Notes: generated by a model from the sequence alone, not told the origin. Shown: positions 1 to 8,396, counted from the stretch's first letter. The stretch: DNA of 64,000 nt from Azohydromonas australica DSM 1124 (GCF_000430725.1 NZ_KE387212.1:120407-184406), one strand, 5' to 3'. A program made the numbers and translations.

Positions 1-228
1 GGCCGCCTCCAGTCCCGCCACCAGCCGCAGCAGCGTGCTCTTGCCGCAACCGCTGGGCCCCAGCAGCGCGACGAACTCGCCGGGGCGGATGTCGATGTCC
101 AGCGCCTGAAGCACCGGCAGCGGGCCCTGCGGCCGCTCGAAGGCGTGGCTCACGCCCCGCACCGCGATGTGGGCGCCCGCGGCGCGCGCCGGCGCGGGGG
201 CTTGTCGTTCCTGCGTGGCGTTCACCAT
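1..228 (-). CDS. ABC transporter ATP-binding protein, sulfonate/nitrate/taurine type (partial, C-terminus beyond window)
   Basis: Only the first 76 codons lie in the window; the gene continues leftwards past base 1. The visible part contains a complete Walker A motif, GPSGCGKST, at residues 57-65, after a beta-strand pattern typical of SsuB/TauB/NrtD-type importer ATPases. The ATG at 228 overlaps the 3' end of the permease gene by 7 bases (ATGGTGA), so the two are translationally coupled. It would energise uptake by the adjoining permease and binding protein. Walker B and the signature motif cannot be checked here. The subfamily call rests mainly on the neighbours. Confidence 0.9.
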   Translation of the reverse strand, partial: MVNATQERQAPAPARAAGAHIAVRGVSHAFERPQGPLPVLQALDIDIRPGEFVALLGPSGCGKSTLLRLVAGLEAA

Positions 229-1265
229 TTCAGCGTCCCCTTCTGCCAGGCCAGCGCGCGGTCGCGCACGGCAAAGAGCGCGGTGATGAGGCCCGAGAAC
301 AGCGCCGCCATCACGAACAGCGCGGCAAACATGTTGGTGTAGGCGGCCCAGCCCTGGGCCCACGTGAGATACCAGCCCAGCCCGGCTTTCACGCCCATCA
401 TCTCGGCCGCCACCAGCACCGAGAAGCTGGCTCCGAGGCCCATGAAAAGGCCCACGAACACCTGCGGCAGCGCCGCGGGCACGGCCACGCGCCAGATCAG
501 GAACCACTCGCTGGCGCCCAGCGTGCGTGCCACGTCGTAGTACTGGCGGTTGACGCTCGCCACGCCGGACCAGGTCAGCACCGTCACCGGGAAGCCCGTG
601 GCCAGCGCGATCAGGAACGCGGCGGCCGACCAGCTCGACGGTGCCAGGAAGAAGGCCATGGGCAGCAGCGCCGTGGACGGGATGGGGCCGAGGAAGCGCA
701 GCAGCGGGTGGATCCAGTAGCCGGCGCTGCGCGACCAGCCGATGGTCACGCCGGTGAGAAAGCCCGCCAGCGCGCCCACGGCCACGCCCGCCGAGAGCAG
801 CAGCAGAGAGTGCGCGGCGCACTCGGCCAGGCGCTGGTAGTCGCCGCCGTAGACCTCGATGAGCGACTGCGGCGGCGCGAAGAAGGGCGCCGGCAGCCAG
901 GCCAGCTTGGCCGTGAGCAGCTCCCACAGCGCCAGCAGCAGCGGCAGCGCCACCAGCCAGGGGCCGAGCCGGCGCAGCGCGGCGTCCGCCCGTGCCAGCC
1001 GCCCGCCCTGGGCGGCGGCCAGCGCCGGCAGCGTGGCCGCTACCACCAGCGCCAGCGCCGCCAGCAGCAGCGCGGCCACGCCCAGCTCCGTGGTGTAGGC
1101 CCACTCGCTGAAGCCCAGCTCCACGTTGGGCAGCCGCCAGGTCAGCAGCCCGAAGGCGGCCCAGGCCAGCGCGGACAGCGCCCCGGTCCACCACACCCGC
1201 AGCGGCCGGCGCGCGGCTTCGGGCCGCGGCAGCGCGGGCGAGAGCCCGGAAGAGAGGATGCTCAT
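222..1265 (-). CDS. ABC transporter permease, sulfonate/nitrate/taurine type
   Basis: A 347-residue inner-membrane permease of the BPD_transp_1 (SsuC/TauC) family. The C-terminal two thirds has the usual hydrophobic segments and a cytoplasmic EAA-type loop around residues 246-266 (ARTLGASEWF..., then P-A-A-L-P). The N-terminus is about 80-100 residues longer than a standard SsuC and adds two further hydrophobic segments (about 28-43 and 60-85). The gene starts 10 bases after the binding-protein stop and overlaps the ATPase start, forming a three-gene operon. The likely substrate is an organosulfur compound, inferred from the flanking sulfur genes. Confidence 0.9.
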   Translation of the reverse strand: MSILSSGLSPALPRPEAARRPLRVWWTGALSALAWAAFGLLTWRLPNVELGFSEWAYTTELGVAALLLAALALVVAATLPALAAAQGGRLARADAALRRLGPWLVALPLLLALWELLTAKLAWLPAPFFAPPQSLIEVYGGDYQRLAECAAHSLLLLSAGVAVGALAGFLTGVTIGWSRSAGYWIHPLLRFLGPIPSTALLPMAFFLAPSSWSAAAFLIALATGFPVTVLTWSGVASVNRQYYDVARTLGASEWFLIWRVAVPAALPQVFVGLFMGLGASFSVLVAAEMMGVKAGLGWYLTWAQGWAAYTNMFAALFVMAALFSGLITALFAVRDRALAWQKGTLKW

Positions 1266-1275
1266 CGCCGCTCCC

Positions 1276-2301
1276 TCAGGCCAGCACGTCCGCCACCACG
1301 TGGCTGGCGAACTTCGCCGGGTCGGTGCCCGGCTTGAACACGCCGATGGACTTGAAGTCGCGGGCGTAGAACTCGATCTGCTGGCGCAGCGCGACGCCGG
1401 ACGGATGGTGGTTGTGCGTGAGCGTGCCCAGCACGGCGCGCAGGTCGGCCTCGGGCACGGGCGAGAACTTCGAGAAGATGCGCGCGCTCTCGTTGGGGTT
1501 GTTGGCCACCCAGTCGCTGGCCTCGACGATGGCGCGCGTGAGCGCCGCCGAGGTGGCCTTGTCGCCGCGCACCAGCGAGCCGCGCACGCCCAGCACGCAG
1601 CAGGTCTTGTCGGCGTACTCGCCGGTGAGGTTCGTTGCGACCTCCACCAGGTCCTTGTGGCGCTTCTGGATCAGGTAGAGGTTGGGGTCGCTGTCGGCAA
1701 TGGCCTGGATCTCTCCTTTCTCCGCCGCCAAGCCCAGCAGGTCCGCGGGGTACTGGCGCCACTGGACGTCCTTGTTCGGGTCGAGGCCGTGCTTGCTCAG
1801 CAGGATGGCGAAGAAGTTCTTGCCTGGGCTGGCGAGATCGCTCACGCCGATGGTCTTGCCCTTGAGCTTCTGCAGATCGGTGACGCCGGCCGCCTTGGAG
1901 CCCGCCAGCCGGGTGCAGCCGCCGTGCGAGGCGCCGGTGATCTTGACGTCGAAACCCTGCTCCAGCGCCTTGAGCCAGCGGTGCACCATGCCCACGCCGG
2001 CGTCGGCCTTGCCGGTGGCAATGGACTCCAGCAGCGCGTCCGTGGAGCCGCTGAAGTTGGTGAGTTCCACCTTCACGCCGTGCTTCCTGAAGAAACCCAG
2101 CTGGTCGGCCACCGGCACCGGGACCAGGCAGATGGCGTTGGCGTTCCAGGCCAGCGTCAGCGGCTTGCCGAGGCTCTGCGCCGCGGCGACGCGGTGTGCG
2201 CCCAAGCCCGCGCTGGCCGCCACCACGGCGGCGGCGCCGGCGCCACCGAGGAGCTGGCGGCGGGTCAGGGGGGCGCGCTCAGGAGCGGCTGGTGGATTCA
2301 T
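1276..2301 (-). CDS. ABC transporter periplasmic substrate-binding protein (sulfonate/nitrate/taurine type)
   Basis: A 341-residue periplasmic solute-binding protein of the SsuA/NrtA-like family. The start at 2301 is chosen because a strong ribosome binding site (GGAGGAAC) lies directly upstream; a longer frame to 2340 lacks one. The N-terminus carries a Tat-like signal (TRRQLL at residues 13-18, then an alanine-rich hydrophobic stretch) with a plausible cleavage after VAAA near residue 41. The mature part has typical family segments (QLGFFRKHGV, DALLESIATGKADAGVG). It is the first gene of the ABC operon and lies downstream of a palindromic LysR-type site. The substrate is inferred, not shown. 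Confidence 0.88.
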   Translation of the reverse strand: MNPPAAPERAPLTRRQLLGGAGAAAVVAASAGLGAHRVAAAQSLGKPLTLAWNANAICLVPVPVADQLGFFRKHGVKVELTNFSGSTDALLESIATGKADAGVGMVHRWLKALEQGFDVKITGASHGGCTRLAGSKAAGVTDLQKLKGKTIGVSDLASPGKNFFAILLSKHGLDPNKDVQWRQYPADLLGLAAEKGEIQAIADSDPNLYLIQKRHKDLVEVATNLTGEYADKTCCVLGVRGSLVRGDKATSAALTRAIVEASDWVANNPNESARIFSKFSPVPEADLRAVLGTLTHNHHPSGVALRQQIEFYARDFKSIGVFKPGTDPAKFASHVVADVLA

Positions 2302-2375
2302 CGTTCCTCCCGGAAGTTGCGTTGCGAGAGCGCATTGCACCGGGAGGATGTTCAGCAGGCAAATAATGTTTGGGT

Positions 2376-2402
2376 GGATTCATATGCAAGACGCATGAAT
2401 CC
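2376..2402. promoter_or_regulatory. LysR-type operator upstream of the ABC operon
   Basis: Two perfect 8-base arms, GGATTCAT and ATGAATCC, are separated by 11 bases, giving the T-N11-A layout of LysR-type boxes. The site lies about 75-100 bases upstream of the binding-protein start, and 20 bases past the stop of the LysR gene transcribed in the same direction. The sub-motif CAT-N9-GCATGAAT recurs at 7024-7043. It could also fold as a hairpin at the end of the LysR transcript, but there is no T-tract. Confidence 0.6.
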
Positions 2403-2422
2403 GGCCGCCATGAAGGCTGACC

Positions 2423-3355
2423 TTACTTCTGGGGCCGATCGGCGGAGCGGGCTGCTGCCGGCTGTTCCGCGCCCATCCCCCGCACCAGCGCTGCGCCGAA
2501 GTGCTCGATGGCGCGCTGCAGGTTGCCCTGCGCGGCGGTGCTGACCATCCACACGTCCAGCGCCAGCGCGAAGTCGCGCACCGTCAGCACGTCCAGGGCC
2601 TCGGCATGGCCGCTGGCCTGCAGGGCCGGGCGCGAGACGAAGCCCAGGCCCAGGCCGGCGGCGACCAGGCCGAGCTGCAGCTCGCTGCCATGCGTCTCCA
2701 GGTTGAGCCGGAAGGGCAGGCCTTGCGCGGACAGCGCGCGCTGCAGCGCGGCACGGAAGCCGCAGCCGTCGGGGTTGAGGATCCAGCCCGCGTCGAAGAT
2801 GTCCTTGAGCCGCACGCTGCCCTTCGCCAGCCGGCCCTTGGCGGCCACGACCAGCAGCTCCGTGGAGGCCAGCCGCTGCGCACTGAGCGTGTCGGGCCAC
2901 ACCTTGGAGGCCGGCATGAACACCGCCGCCGCGTCGAGCCGGCCCTGCTGGACCGCGTCCACCAGCCGGGTGCTCCAGTCGGTCGCCACCTGCAGCTGCA
3001 CTTCGGGGAAGCTGCTCTTCATGTCCAGCAGCAGCGCCACCAGGCTGGACGCGCCCATCGAATGTGTCAGCCCCAGGCGCAGGCGGCCGCTGGGCATGGC
3101 GTCGGTGGTGACGAGGCCGCGCAGGGCATCGATCTCGCGCAGCGCGGCGCGGGTCTGCGCATGCACGCGCAAGCCCAGCGGCGAGGGCTTGGGGGGCTTG
3201 ATGCTGCGGTCCAGCAGTTGCACGCCCAACGACTCCTCCAGGTTCTGGATGCGGCGCGTGGTGGCGGGCTGGGTCAGCCCGAGCTCGCGCGCGGCCAGGC
3301 TGATCGAGCCGTGGCGCACCACGGCGTCGAAGGCGCGCAGGTCTTCCGTTTTCAT
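2423..3355 (-). CDS. LysR family transcriptional regulator
   Basis: A 310-residue LysR-type regulator. Residues 1-60 form the winged helix-turn-helix (LRAFDAVVRHGSISLAARELG, with TQPATTRRI as the recognition region); the rest is a two-lobed inducer-binding domain. The start is the ATG at 3355; the frame stays open further upstream, but that part is antisense to nothing recognisable as LysR. It is co-oriented with the rhodanese gene upstream and the ABC operon downstream, and a T-N11-A palindrome sits just after it. It probably controls the sulfur transporter in response to a sulfur metabolite, as CysB/Cbl-type regulators do, but the ligand is unknown. Confidence 0.9.
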   Translation of the reverse strand: MKTEDLRAFDAVVRHGSISLAARELGLTQPATTRRIQNLEESLGVQLLDRSIKPPKPSPLGLRVHAQTRAALREIDALRGLVTTDAMPSGRLRLGLTHSMGASSLVALLLDMKSSFPEVQLQVATDWSTRLVDAVQQGRLDAAAVFMPASKVWPDTLSAQRLASTELLVVAAKGRLAKGSVRLKDIFDAGWILNPDGCGFRAALQRALSAQGLPFRLNLETHGSELQLGLVAAGLGLGFVSRPALQASGHAEALDVLTVRDFALALDVWMVSTAAQGNLQRAIEHFGAALVRGMGAEQPAAARSADRPQK

Positions 3356-3486
3356 CGATGCATGCAGGGAGCGGGACTGGGGCGGCACTGTATCGCCTGT
3401 CCCTTGCGCTCCATGCCCGGGTTCGACGGCTTCGCCCGTGCCGTGCGCGCCGGCGACGGCCGGACACGACCCCGGGCGGTCGTCGC

Positions 3487-5103
3487 TCACGCGCCGCCCA
3501 GCACCTTGAAGCCGTGCGTGCCGTCGCGGCCCAGCTGCGCGACCAGCCCGAATTCCCAGTCCAGGTAGGCCTGCATCGCCTCGCGCGGCGCGTCGGTGCC
3601 CTCGTAGGGCCGGCGGTAGCGGTCGATGCGCGGGCTCGCCAGCCGCTGTTCGCCCGACTCCAGCGGCCGGCCCTCGGCGGCCCAGGCGGCGTTGCCGCCT
3701 TCCAGCACCGCCACCGGCACGTCGGTCAGCCGGGCCAGGTCCGCCGCGGCGAAGCGTGCCAGCGCGCTGCTGCCGCAGGTCAGCACGATGCGCCGCGGCG
3801 CCGGCAACGCCCGCAGCGCCTGCGGCAGTTGCGCGCGCAGCACCCACCACGCGCCCGGAATGTGGCCCTTGACGTGGTTGGCGCTGGTGGTGACGTTCAG
3901 CAGCAGCGTGCCGTCGCCCTGGGCGAGCTGGTCGGCCAGCTCGGCCGGGGTCACCGAGTCCACCGCCGGAAACGGCGCGTGCGGCGGCTGCCAGGCGCCG
4001 GTCTCGGTGAACTGCGCCGCGGCGACGTCGGTGAGCCAGCCCACTTCCCAGCCCAGCTGCGCCAGCCAGTGCGCCGTCATGGCCGCGCGTACGCCGTCGG
4101 ACTCGCTGCCGCCGTCCGCCAGCACGATGCGCGCGCCGCGCACGGCGGCGAACACGTCGGTCTCCTGTACCAGCTGCCCGCCCGGCGCGCTGCCGAAGCC
4201 CGGCAGGTGGCCGGCGGCGTATTCCTCGGGCGTGCGCACGTCCCAGCTGTAGACGGTGCGCTGCCGGTCCAGCGTCCAGGCGGCCAGGCTGTCCCGCGTC
4301 AGGCGCAGCGCGCCCGCGCGGTCGGCCAGGGCCTGGGCGGCGGCCTGCGCGGCGCGGCGGCTGGACTCGCTGGCCGGGCCGAAGCGGCGCTGCGCGCCGT
4401 GGTCCAGCTCGAAGCCGGCCAGGGTCCAGCCGATGGTGCCGTTGCGCAGCGCGGCCACGGGGTTGGGAATGCCGGCGTTGACCAGGCTCTGCGTGCCGAT
4501 GAGGCTGCGCGTGCGCCCGGCGCAGTTGACGATGACGCGCGTGGCCGGGTCGGGTGCGAGGTCGCGCACGCGCAGCGCCAGCTCGGCGCCGGGCACGCTG
4601 ACGCCGCCCGGGATGCTCATGGTCTGGTACTCGTCGAAGCGGCGCGCGTCCAGCACCACCACGTCCGAGCCGGCATCCAGCAGCGCCTTGACCTCCTCGG
4701 CCGGCAGCGAGGGCGTGCCGCGCTCGTGCTCCACCAGCTCGCCGAAGGCCTTGCTGGGCACGTTCACGTCGCGGAACAGCTCGCCGCCGGCGTCGCGCCA
4801 GCCCTGCAGGCCGCCTTCGAGCAGGTGCACGCGGGTGTAGCCCAGCGCCTGCAGCCGCCGCGCCGCGGGCTCGGCCAGGCCCTCGCCGTCGTCGTACACG
4901 GCGATGTCGACGTCACGCCGCGGCAGCCGCCAGGGCGCGTCGAGCTCGATGCGGCCGGCCGAGATCTGCACCGCGAACAGCGGGTGTTCCTGGGCAAAGG
5001 GGTCCTCCTCGCGCACGTCGATCAGCGCGATCTCGCGCCTGGACAGCAGCGCGGCGCGCACGTCGGACGCGCCCAGGCGCGGCAGGTCGGGAGAGTCGGG
5101 CAT
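3487..5103 (-). CDS. Four-domain rhodanese-like sulfurtransferase
   Basis: A 538-residue cytoplasmic protein made of four consecutive rhodanese-like domains at about residues 10-115, 130-235, 265-370 and 380-480. Domains 2 and 4 keep an active-site cysteine (Cys194 in NCAGRTRS; Cys443 in TCGSSALA). Domains 1 and 3 have no cysteine at the matching loop (DDGEG, ADGGSES) and should be inactive. This gives an alternating inactive-active pattern. The ATG overlaps the stop of the thiol dioxygenase gene by one base (TGATG), so the two are coupled. The pairing suggests handling of sulfane sulfur or sulfite released from thiol oxidation. The C-terminal 60 residues match nothing I recognise. Confidence 0.9.
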   Translation of the reverse strand: MPDSPDLPRLGASDVRAALLSRREIALIDVREEDPFAQEHPLFAVQISAGRIELDAPWRLPRRDVDIAVYDDGEGLAEPAARRLQALGYTRVHLLEGGLQGWRDAGGELFRDVNVPSKAFGELVEHERGTPSLPAEEVKALLDAGSDVVVLDARRFDEYQTMSIPGGVSVPGAELALRVRDLAPDPATRVIVNCAGRTRSLIGTQSLVNAGIPNPVAALRNGTIGWTLAGFELDHGAQRRFGPASESSRRAAQAAAQALADRAGALRLTRDSLAAWTLDRQRTVYSWDVRTPEEYAAGHLPGFGSAPGGQLVQETDVFAAVRGARIVLADGGSESDGVRAAMTAHWLAQLGWEVGWLTDVAAAQFTETGAWQPPHAPFPAVDSVTPAELADQLAQGDGTLLLNVTTSANHVKGHIPGAWWVLRAQLPQALRALPAPRRIVLTCGSSALARFAAADLARLTDVPVAVLEGGNAAWAAEGRPLESGEQRLASPRIDRYRRPYEGTDAPREAMQAYLDWEFGLVAQLGRDGTHGFKVLGGA

Positions 5104-5693
5104 CAGGTGGTCTCCTCGGAGCGGTCCCAGAGGTTGGGGACCCAGTTGTTGGAATAGCCGGAAACGAAGGGTTTACGGGTGCCGTCCGGGCCGTAGACCC
5201 AGCGGTGCACGGCGCCGATGTTGGCACCGTAGACGTGGATGGAAATGGAGGTCCGGTCGTCGAAGGCGTTGCTGACCTGGTGGATGTCGCCCAGCGTGGG
5301 CGACACCGCCTCGACGTCACCCGGGTGCAGCCGCTGCGGCGGCCCGGAGGGCACCAGGCAGCCCGCGGCGTCATGGGCGAAGCCCTGCGCGATCTCCTCG
5401 CCGCGCAGCATGCCGATGAGGCCCCAGACGGTGTGGTCGTGCACCGGCGTGCGCTGGCCCGGGCCCCAGACGAAGCTCACGACGGAGAAGCGCTCCAGCG
5501 GGTCGGCGTGCAGCAGGTACTGGCGGTAGTGCTGGGGATGCGGCTGGGCCAGTTCCTCGGGGAGCCAGTCGTCGCGCGCCACCAGGCGGGCGAGGGCGCC
5601 GCGTACGGCGGCCAGGCGCTCCGGCTCCGGGGCGTCGTGGTCCAGCGCGCGCGTGACCGCGACCACGAAGTCGCGCAAGGGTGTGGTGCTCAA
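5103..5693 (-). CDS. Gln-type thiol dioxygenase (cysteine / 3-mercaptopropionate dioxygenase family)
   Basis: A 196-residue cupin-fold non-haem iron thiol dioxygenase, which converts a thiol plus O2 to a sulfinate. No ATG is suitably placed; a TTG at 5693 follows an AGGAG site by seven bases and gives the expected length. Iron ligands are His85 and His87 (HDH) and His138. A Ser-His-Tyr triad is visible at Ser151, His153 and Tyr155. Gln58 sits where true cysteine dioxygenases have arginine, so 3-mercaptopropionate or another non-amino thiol is more likely than cysteine. It is coupled to the rhodanese gene and lies 31 bases downstream of the acyl-CoA-dehydrogenase-like gene. Substrate assignment is an inference from that one residue and the context. 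Confidence 0.85.
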   Translation of the reverse strand: MSTTPLRDFVVAVTRALDHDAPEPERLAAVRGALARLVARDDWLPEELAQPHPQHYRQYLLHADPLERFSVVSFVWGPGQRTPVHDHTVWGLIGMLRGEEIAQGFAHDAAGCLVPSGPPQRLHPGDVEAVSPTLGDIHQVSNAFDDRTSISIHVYGANIGAVHRWVYGPDGTRKPFVSGYSNNWVPNLWDRSEETT

Positions 5694-5724
5694 GGGAGTC
5701 TCCTGAAGCTTCGGGAATGCGGGT

Positions 5725-6960
5725 TCAGCCCGCCGCGGCCGGCTGCATTGCAATGCGGCCGGCCGCCACCAGGGCGCTGTCCTCCTGCGGCGTGTGCACG
5801 CGCCCGCACAGCACGTCGCGGTGGTAGCGCTGCAGCGGGTTGGCGCGGTCCAGCCCGTGGTTGCCGGACTGGCGCAGCGCCAGCTCGGCCACGGCGATGG
5901 CGTTGCGCGTGACGGCGACCTTGAGCAGCCCGCTGTCCGCCACCGGCCAGGGCCGTCCCGCGTCCGCCGCGGCGGTGGCGGCGTCGAGCTGCGCCTGGCT
6001 GGCGAGCAGCAGCAGCTCGATCTCGCCCACGGCCTCCTGCACACGCGGCAGGCTCGCCAGCGGCGCGCCCAGGCTCGACGGCACGCGCCGGCGCAGGAAG
6101 TCCAGCAGCCAGTCGCGCGCGTTGCGCGCCACGGCGTCGTAGAGCGTGCCCAGCAGCACGTTCATCCAGGCCTGCTGCTCCGGATCGGGCCGCGTGATCC
6201 ACTCGCCGGGCGCGCGCAGGTCCACCGCGTGATCCAGCGGAATCGGCACTTCGTCCAGCAGCACCTCGTCGCTGGCCGTGGCGCGCATGCCCAGGTGGTT
6301 CCAGCTGCGCTGCACGCGCAGGCCCGGTGCGTCGGCGGGCACCAGGAACTGACCCACGCGCGGCTCGGCCTCGTCGGTGCGGCCCCACACCACCAGCCAG
6401 CGCAGGCCGTCGATGCCGGTGGTGTAGAGCTTGTGGCCCGAGAGCCGCCAGCCGTCGGGCGTGTGCCGCGCCACGGTGCCGGGCAGGCCGCCGCGCGCGG
6501 GCGAGCCCAGCTCGGGTTCCACGCGCAGCTGGTTGCCCAGCGCGCCTTCGCGCACGGCGCTGCGCAGCACGCGCTCGCGCAGCGCCGCCGGCCAGCGGCA
6601 ATCGGGCTGGCTCAGCAGCCGCGTGAGCAGCAGCTGCATCACCAGCACCAGCGCCGTGGCCGGCTCGCCGCGGGCGACAGCGGCGACCAGCTCGCGCGCC
6701 TCGGCCAGCCGCCCGCCGGCGCCGCCCAGCTCGCGCGGCACCACCAGGCCCGGCAGGCCGTGGCGGCGCAGCAGCTCGAAGTTGGCGTGCGGGAAGCTTG
6801 CGCTGGCGTCGTGCTCGGCCGCCGTGGCGGCCAGGGTGCGCGTGATGTGGGCCAGCAGCGCTGCATCGGGTCGGCCCGCCGGCGCAAAGGCGGGCTCGGG
6901 CGCCGTGTCCAAAGCCGGTGGAGCGCTTGCGCGCGCCGGTGCCAGGGTGTCGAGGCTCAT
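5725..6960 (-). CDS. Acyl-CoA dehydrogenase-fold flavoprotein (SfnB/DszC-like or desulfinase-like)
   Basis: A 411-residue flavoprotein with the acyl-CoA dehydrogenase fold: a helical N-terminal domain, a middle beta-domain (RLSGHKLYTTG..., WNHLGMRATAS) and a C-terminal helical domain ending in RQSGNHGLDRANPLQRYHRD. Sequence style resembles the SfnB/DszC group of flavin-dependent monooxygenases used in sulfur acquisition. An acyl-CoA dehydrogenase homologue is also the known 3-sulfinopropionyl-CoA desulfinase of the 3-mercaptopropionate pathway, which would fit the downstream thiol dioxygenase. I cannot separate these two options by eye. The start at 6960 has only a weak ribosome binding site. 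The gene is divergent from the SsuD-like gene across a shared promoter region. Confidence 0.8.
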   Translation of the reverse strand: MSLDTLAPARASAPPALDTAPEPAFAPAGRPDAALLAHITRTLAATAAEHDASASFPHANFELLRRHGLPGLVVPRELGGAGGRLAEARELVAAVARGEPATALVLVMQLLLTRLLSQPDCRWPAALRERVLRSAVREGALGNQLRVEPELGSPARGGLPGTVARHTPDGWRLSGHKLYTTGIDGLRWLVVWGRTDEAEPRVGQFLVPADAPGLRVQRSWNHLGMRATASDEVLLDEVPIPLDHAVDLRAPGEWITRPDPEQQAWMNVLLGTLYDAVARNARDWLLDFLRRRVPSSLGAPLASLPRVQEAVGEIELLLLASQAQLDAATAAADAGRPWPVADSGLLKVAVTRNAIAVAELALRQSGNHGLDRANPLQRYHRDVLCGRVHTPQEDSALVAAGRIAMQPAAAG

Positions 6961-7023
6961 GCGAAGTCCATGCGAGATCTGATCCGGCGGCCAGCGTAGA
7001 AGCGGACGGCCAGCCCGGTCAAA

Positions 7024-7043
7024 CATGCAATGCAAGCATGAAT
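7024..7043. promoter_or_regulatory. Putative LysR-type operator in the divergent flavoenzyme promoter
   Basis: This site has CAT-N9-GCATGAAT, the same arrangement as the box at 2376-2402 upstream of the ABC operon, again with T-N11-A spacing. It sits 64 bases upstream of the 6960 start and 90 bases upstream of the 7134 start, so it could serve both directions. Confidence 0.5.
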
Positions 7044-7133
7044 AGCAGTTTTGATTATTTGCCTTGCCCGGAGCCGGCGCTCTACGGTGGCGGACCTTTC
7101 AACCTTCCGCACACCCCAGCAAGGAGCCCCTCC

Positions 7134-8240
7134 ATGAACGTCGAGATCATCGGCATGATCACCACCCAGCTGCAGTCGGAGACGCTGCGCCCGCAGGGGC
7201 CGGTGATCGACCGCGACTACGTGCGCCGCTTCGCCCAGGCGCACGAGGCCGCGGGCTTCGACCGCATCCTGGTGCCGCAGCACTCGACCGGTCCGGATGC
7301 CAGCCAGGTCATCGCCTACGCCTCCAGCGTGACCGAGCGCGTGCACTTCCTGCTGGCGCACCGCCCGGGCTTCATCGGGCCGGCCTTCGCCGCGCGGCAG
7401 CTGGCCACGCTGGAGAACTTCACGGGCGGCCGGCTGGCGGTGCACATCATCTCCGGCGGCTCGGACGAGGAGCAGCGCCGCGACGGCGACTTCCTCGACC
7501 ACGACCAGCGTTACGCCCGCACCGACGAGTACCTGCAGGTGCTGCGCCGCACCTGGACGGCCGAGGCGCCCTTCGACCACGAGGGGCCGCTGTACCGCTA
7601 CGAGAAGGCCTTCTCCGAGGTCAAGCCGCTGCAGAAGCCGCACCTCCCGATCTACTTCGGCGGCGCCAGCGAGGCCGCGCTGCGCGTGGCCGGCAAGCAT
7701 GTCGACGCCTACGCGCTGTGGGGCGAGTCGCTGGAGCAGACGCGCGAGCTGACGCAGCGCGTGCGGGCCGAGGCTGCCCGGCACGGGCGCGACATCCGCT
7801 TCTCGGTCTCGTTCCGTCCGATCCTGGCCGACACGGAAAGCCAGGCCTGGGAGAAGGCCGAACACATCCTGGCCGAGACGCGCCGCCTGCGCACCGAGGC
7901 GGGCTGGTCGCGCGGCGGTCCGCAGCAGAGCGAGGGCGCACGCCGTCTGCTCAGCGCGGCCGAGCGGGGTGACGTGGTGGACGAGCGGCTGTGGACGGCC
8001 GTGGCGCGCGAGACCGGCGCGCGCTCCAACAGCACGGCGCTGGTGGGCACGCCGGAGCAGGTGGCGCAGGCGCTGCTGAAGTACGTGGAGCTGGGCGTGG
8101 GCACGCTGCTTATCCGCGGCTTCGACCCGCTCGACGACGCCGTGGACTACGGGCGCGAGCTGATCCCGCGCGTGCGTGCCCTGGTCGCCGAGCGGGAAGC
8201 GCGGCAGGCCGCGAACGCGCCTGCGGCGGTGCTGGCGTGA
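7134..8240 (+). CDS. LLM-class FMN-dependent monooxygenase, alkanesulfonate monooxygenase-like
   Basis: A 368-residue bacterial-luciferase-like monooxygenase close in length and layout to SsuD, which uses FMNH2 and O2 to release sulfite from alkanesulfonates. Recognisable features are the N-terminal strand, the DRILVPQHS region, SERVHFLLAHRPGFIGP-like core, the NFTGGRLAVHIISGGSDEEQRRDGD flavin-binding segment and the PIYFGGASEAA strand. The ATG at 7134 follows an AAGGAG site; the longer upstream frame has no start signal. No flavin reductase (SsuE) is next to it. Together with the transporter it supports use of organosulfonates as sulfur source. A closely related FMN oxygenase acting on another sulfur compound is possible. 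Confidence 0.87.
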   Translation: MNVEIIGMITTQLQSETLRPQGPVIDRDYVRRFAQAHEAAGFDRILVPQHSTGPDASQVIAYASSVTERVHFLLAHRPGFIGPAFAARQLATLENFTGGRLAVHIISGGSDEEQRRDGDFLDHDQRYARTDEYLQVLRRTWTAEAPFDHEGPLYRYEKAFSEVKPLQKPHLPIYFGGASEAALRVAGKHVDAYALWGESLEQTRELTQRVRAEAARHGRDIRFSVSFRPILADTESQAWEKAEHILAETRRLRTEAGWSRGGPQQSEGARRLLSAAERGDVVDERLWTAVARETGARSNSTALVGTPEQVAQALLKYVELGVGTLLIRGFDPLDDAVDYGRELIPRVRALVAEREARQAANAPAAVLA

Positions 8241-8396
8241 TGGCGGTGCCCGGCCTGCCGGCCGGGGCTGTCGAAGAGCCCGAAAAACGCTGACCCGCGA
8301 GCCGGCCGGGGCCGTGGCGTCACGGCGGGCGGCGTGAAAGGCCGGGCACGTGATGGCCCCCAGTGAGCACGCACTCCGCCTGGGCTACGCTGTCGC

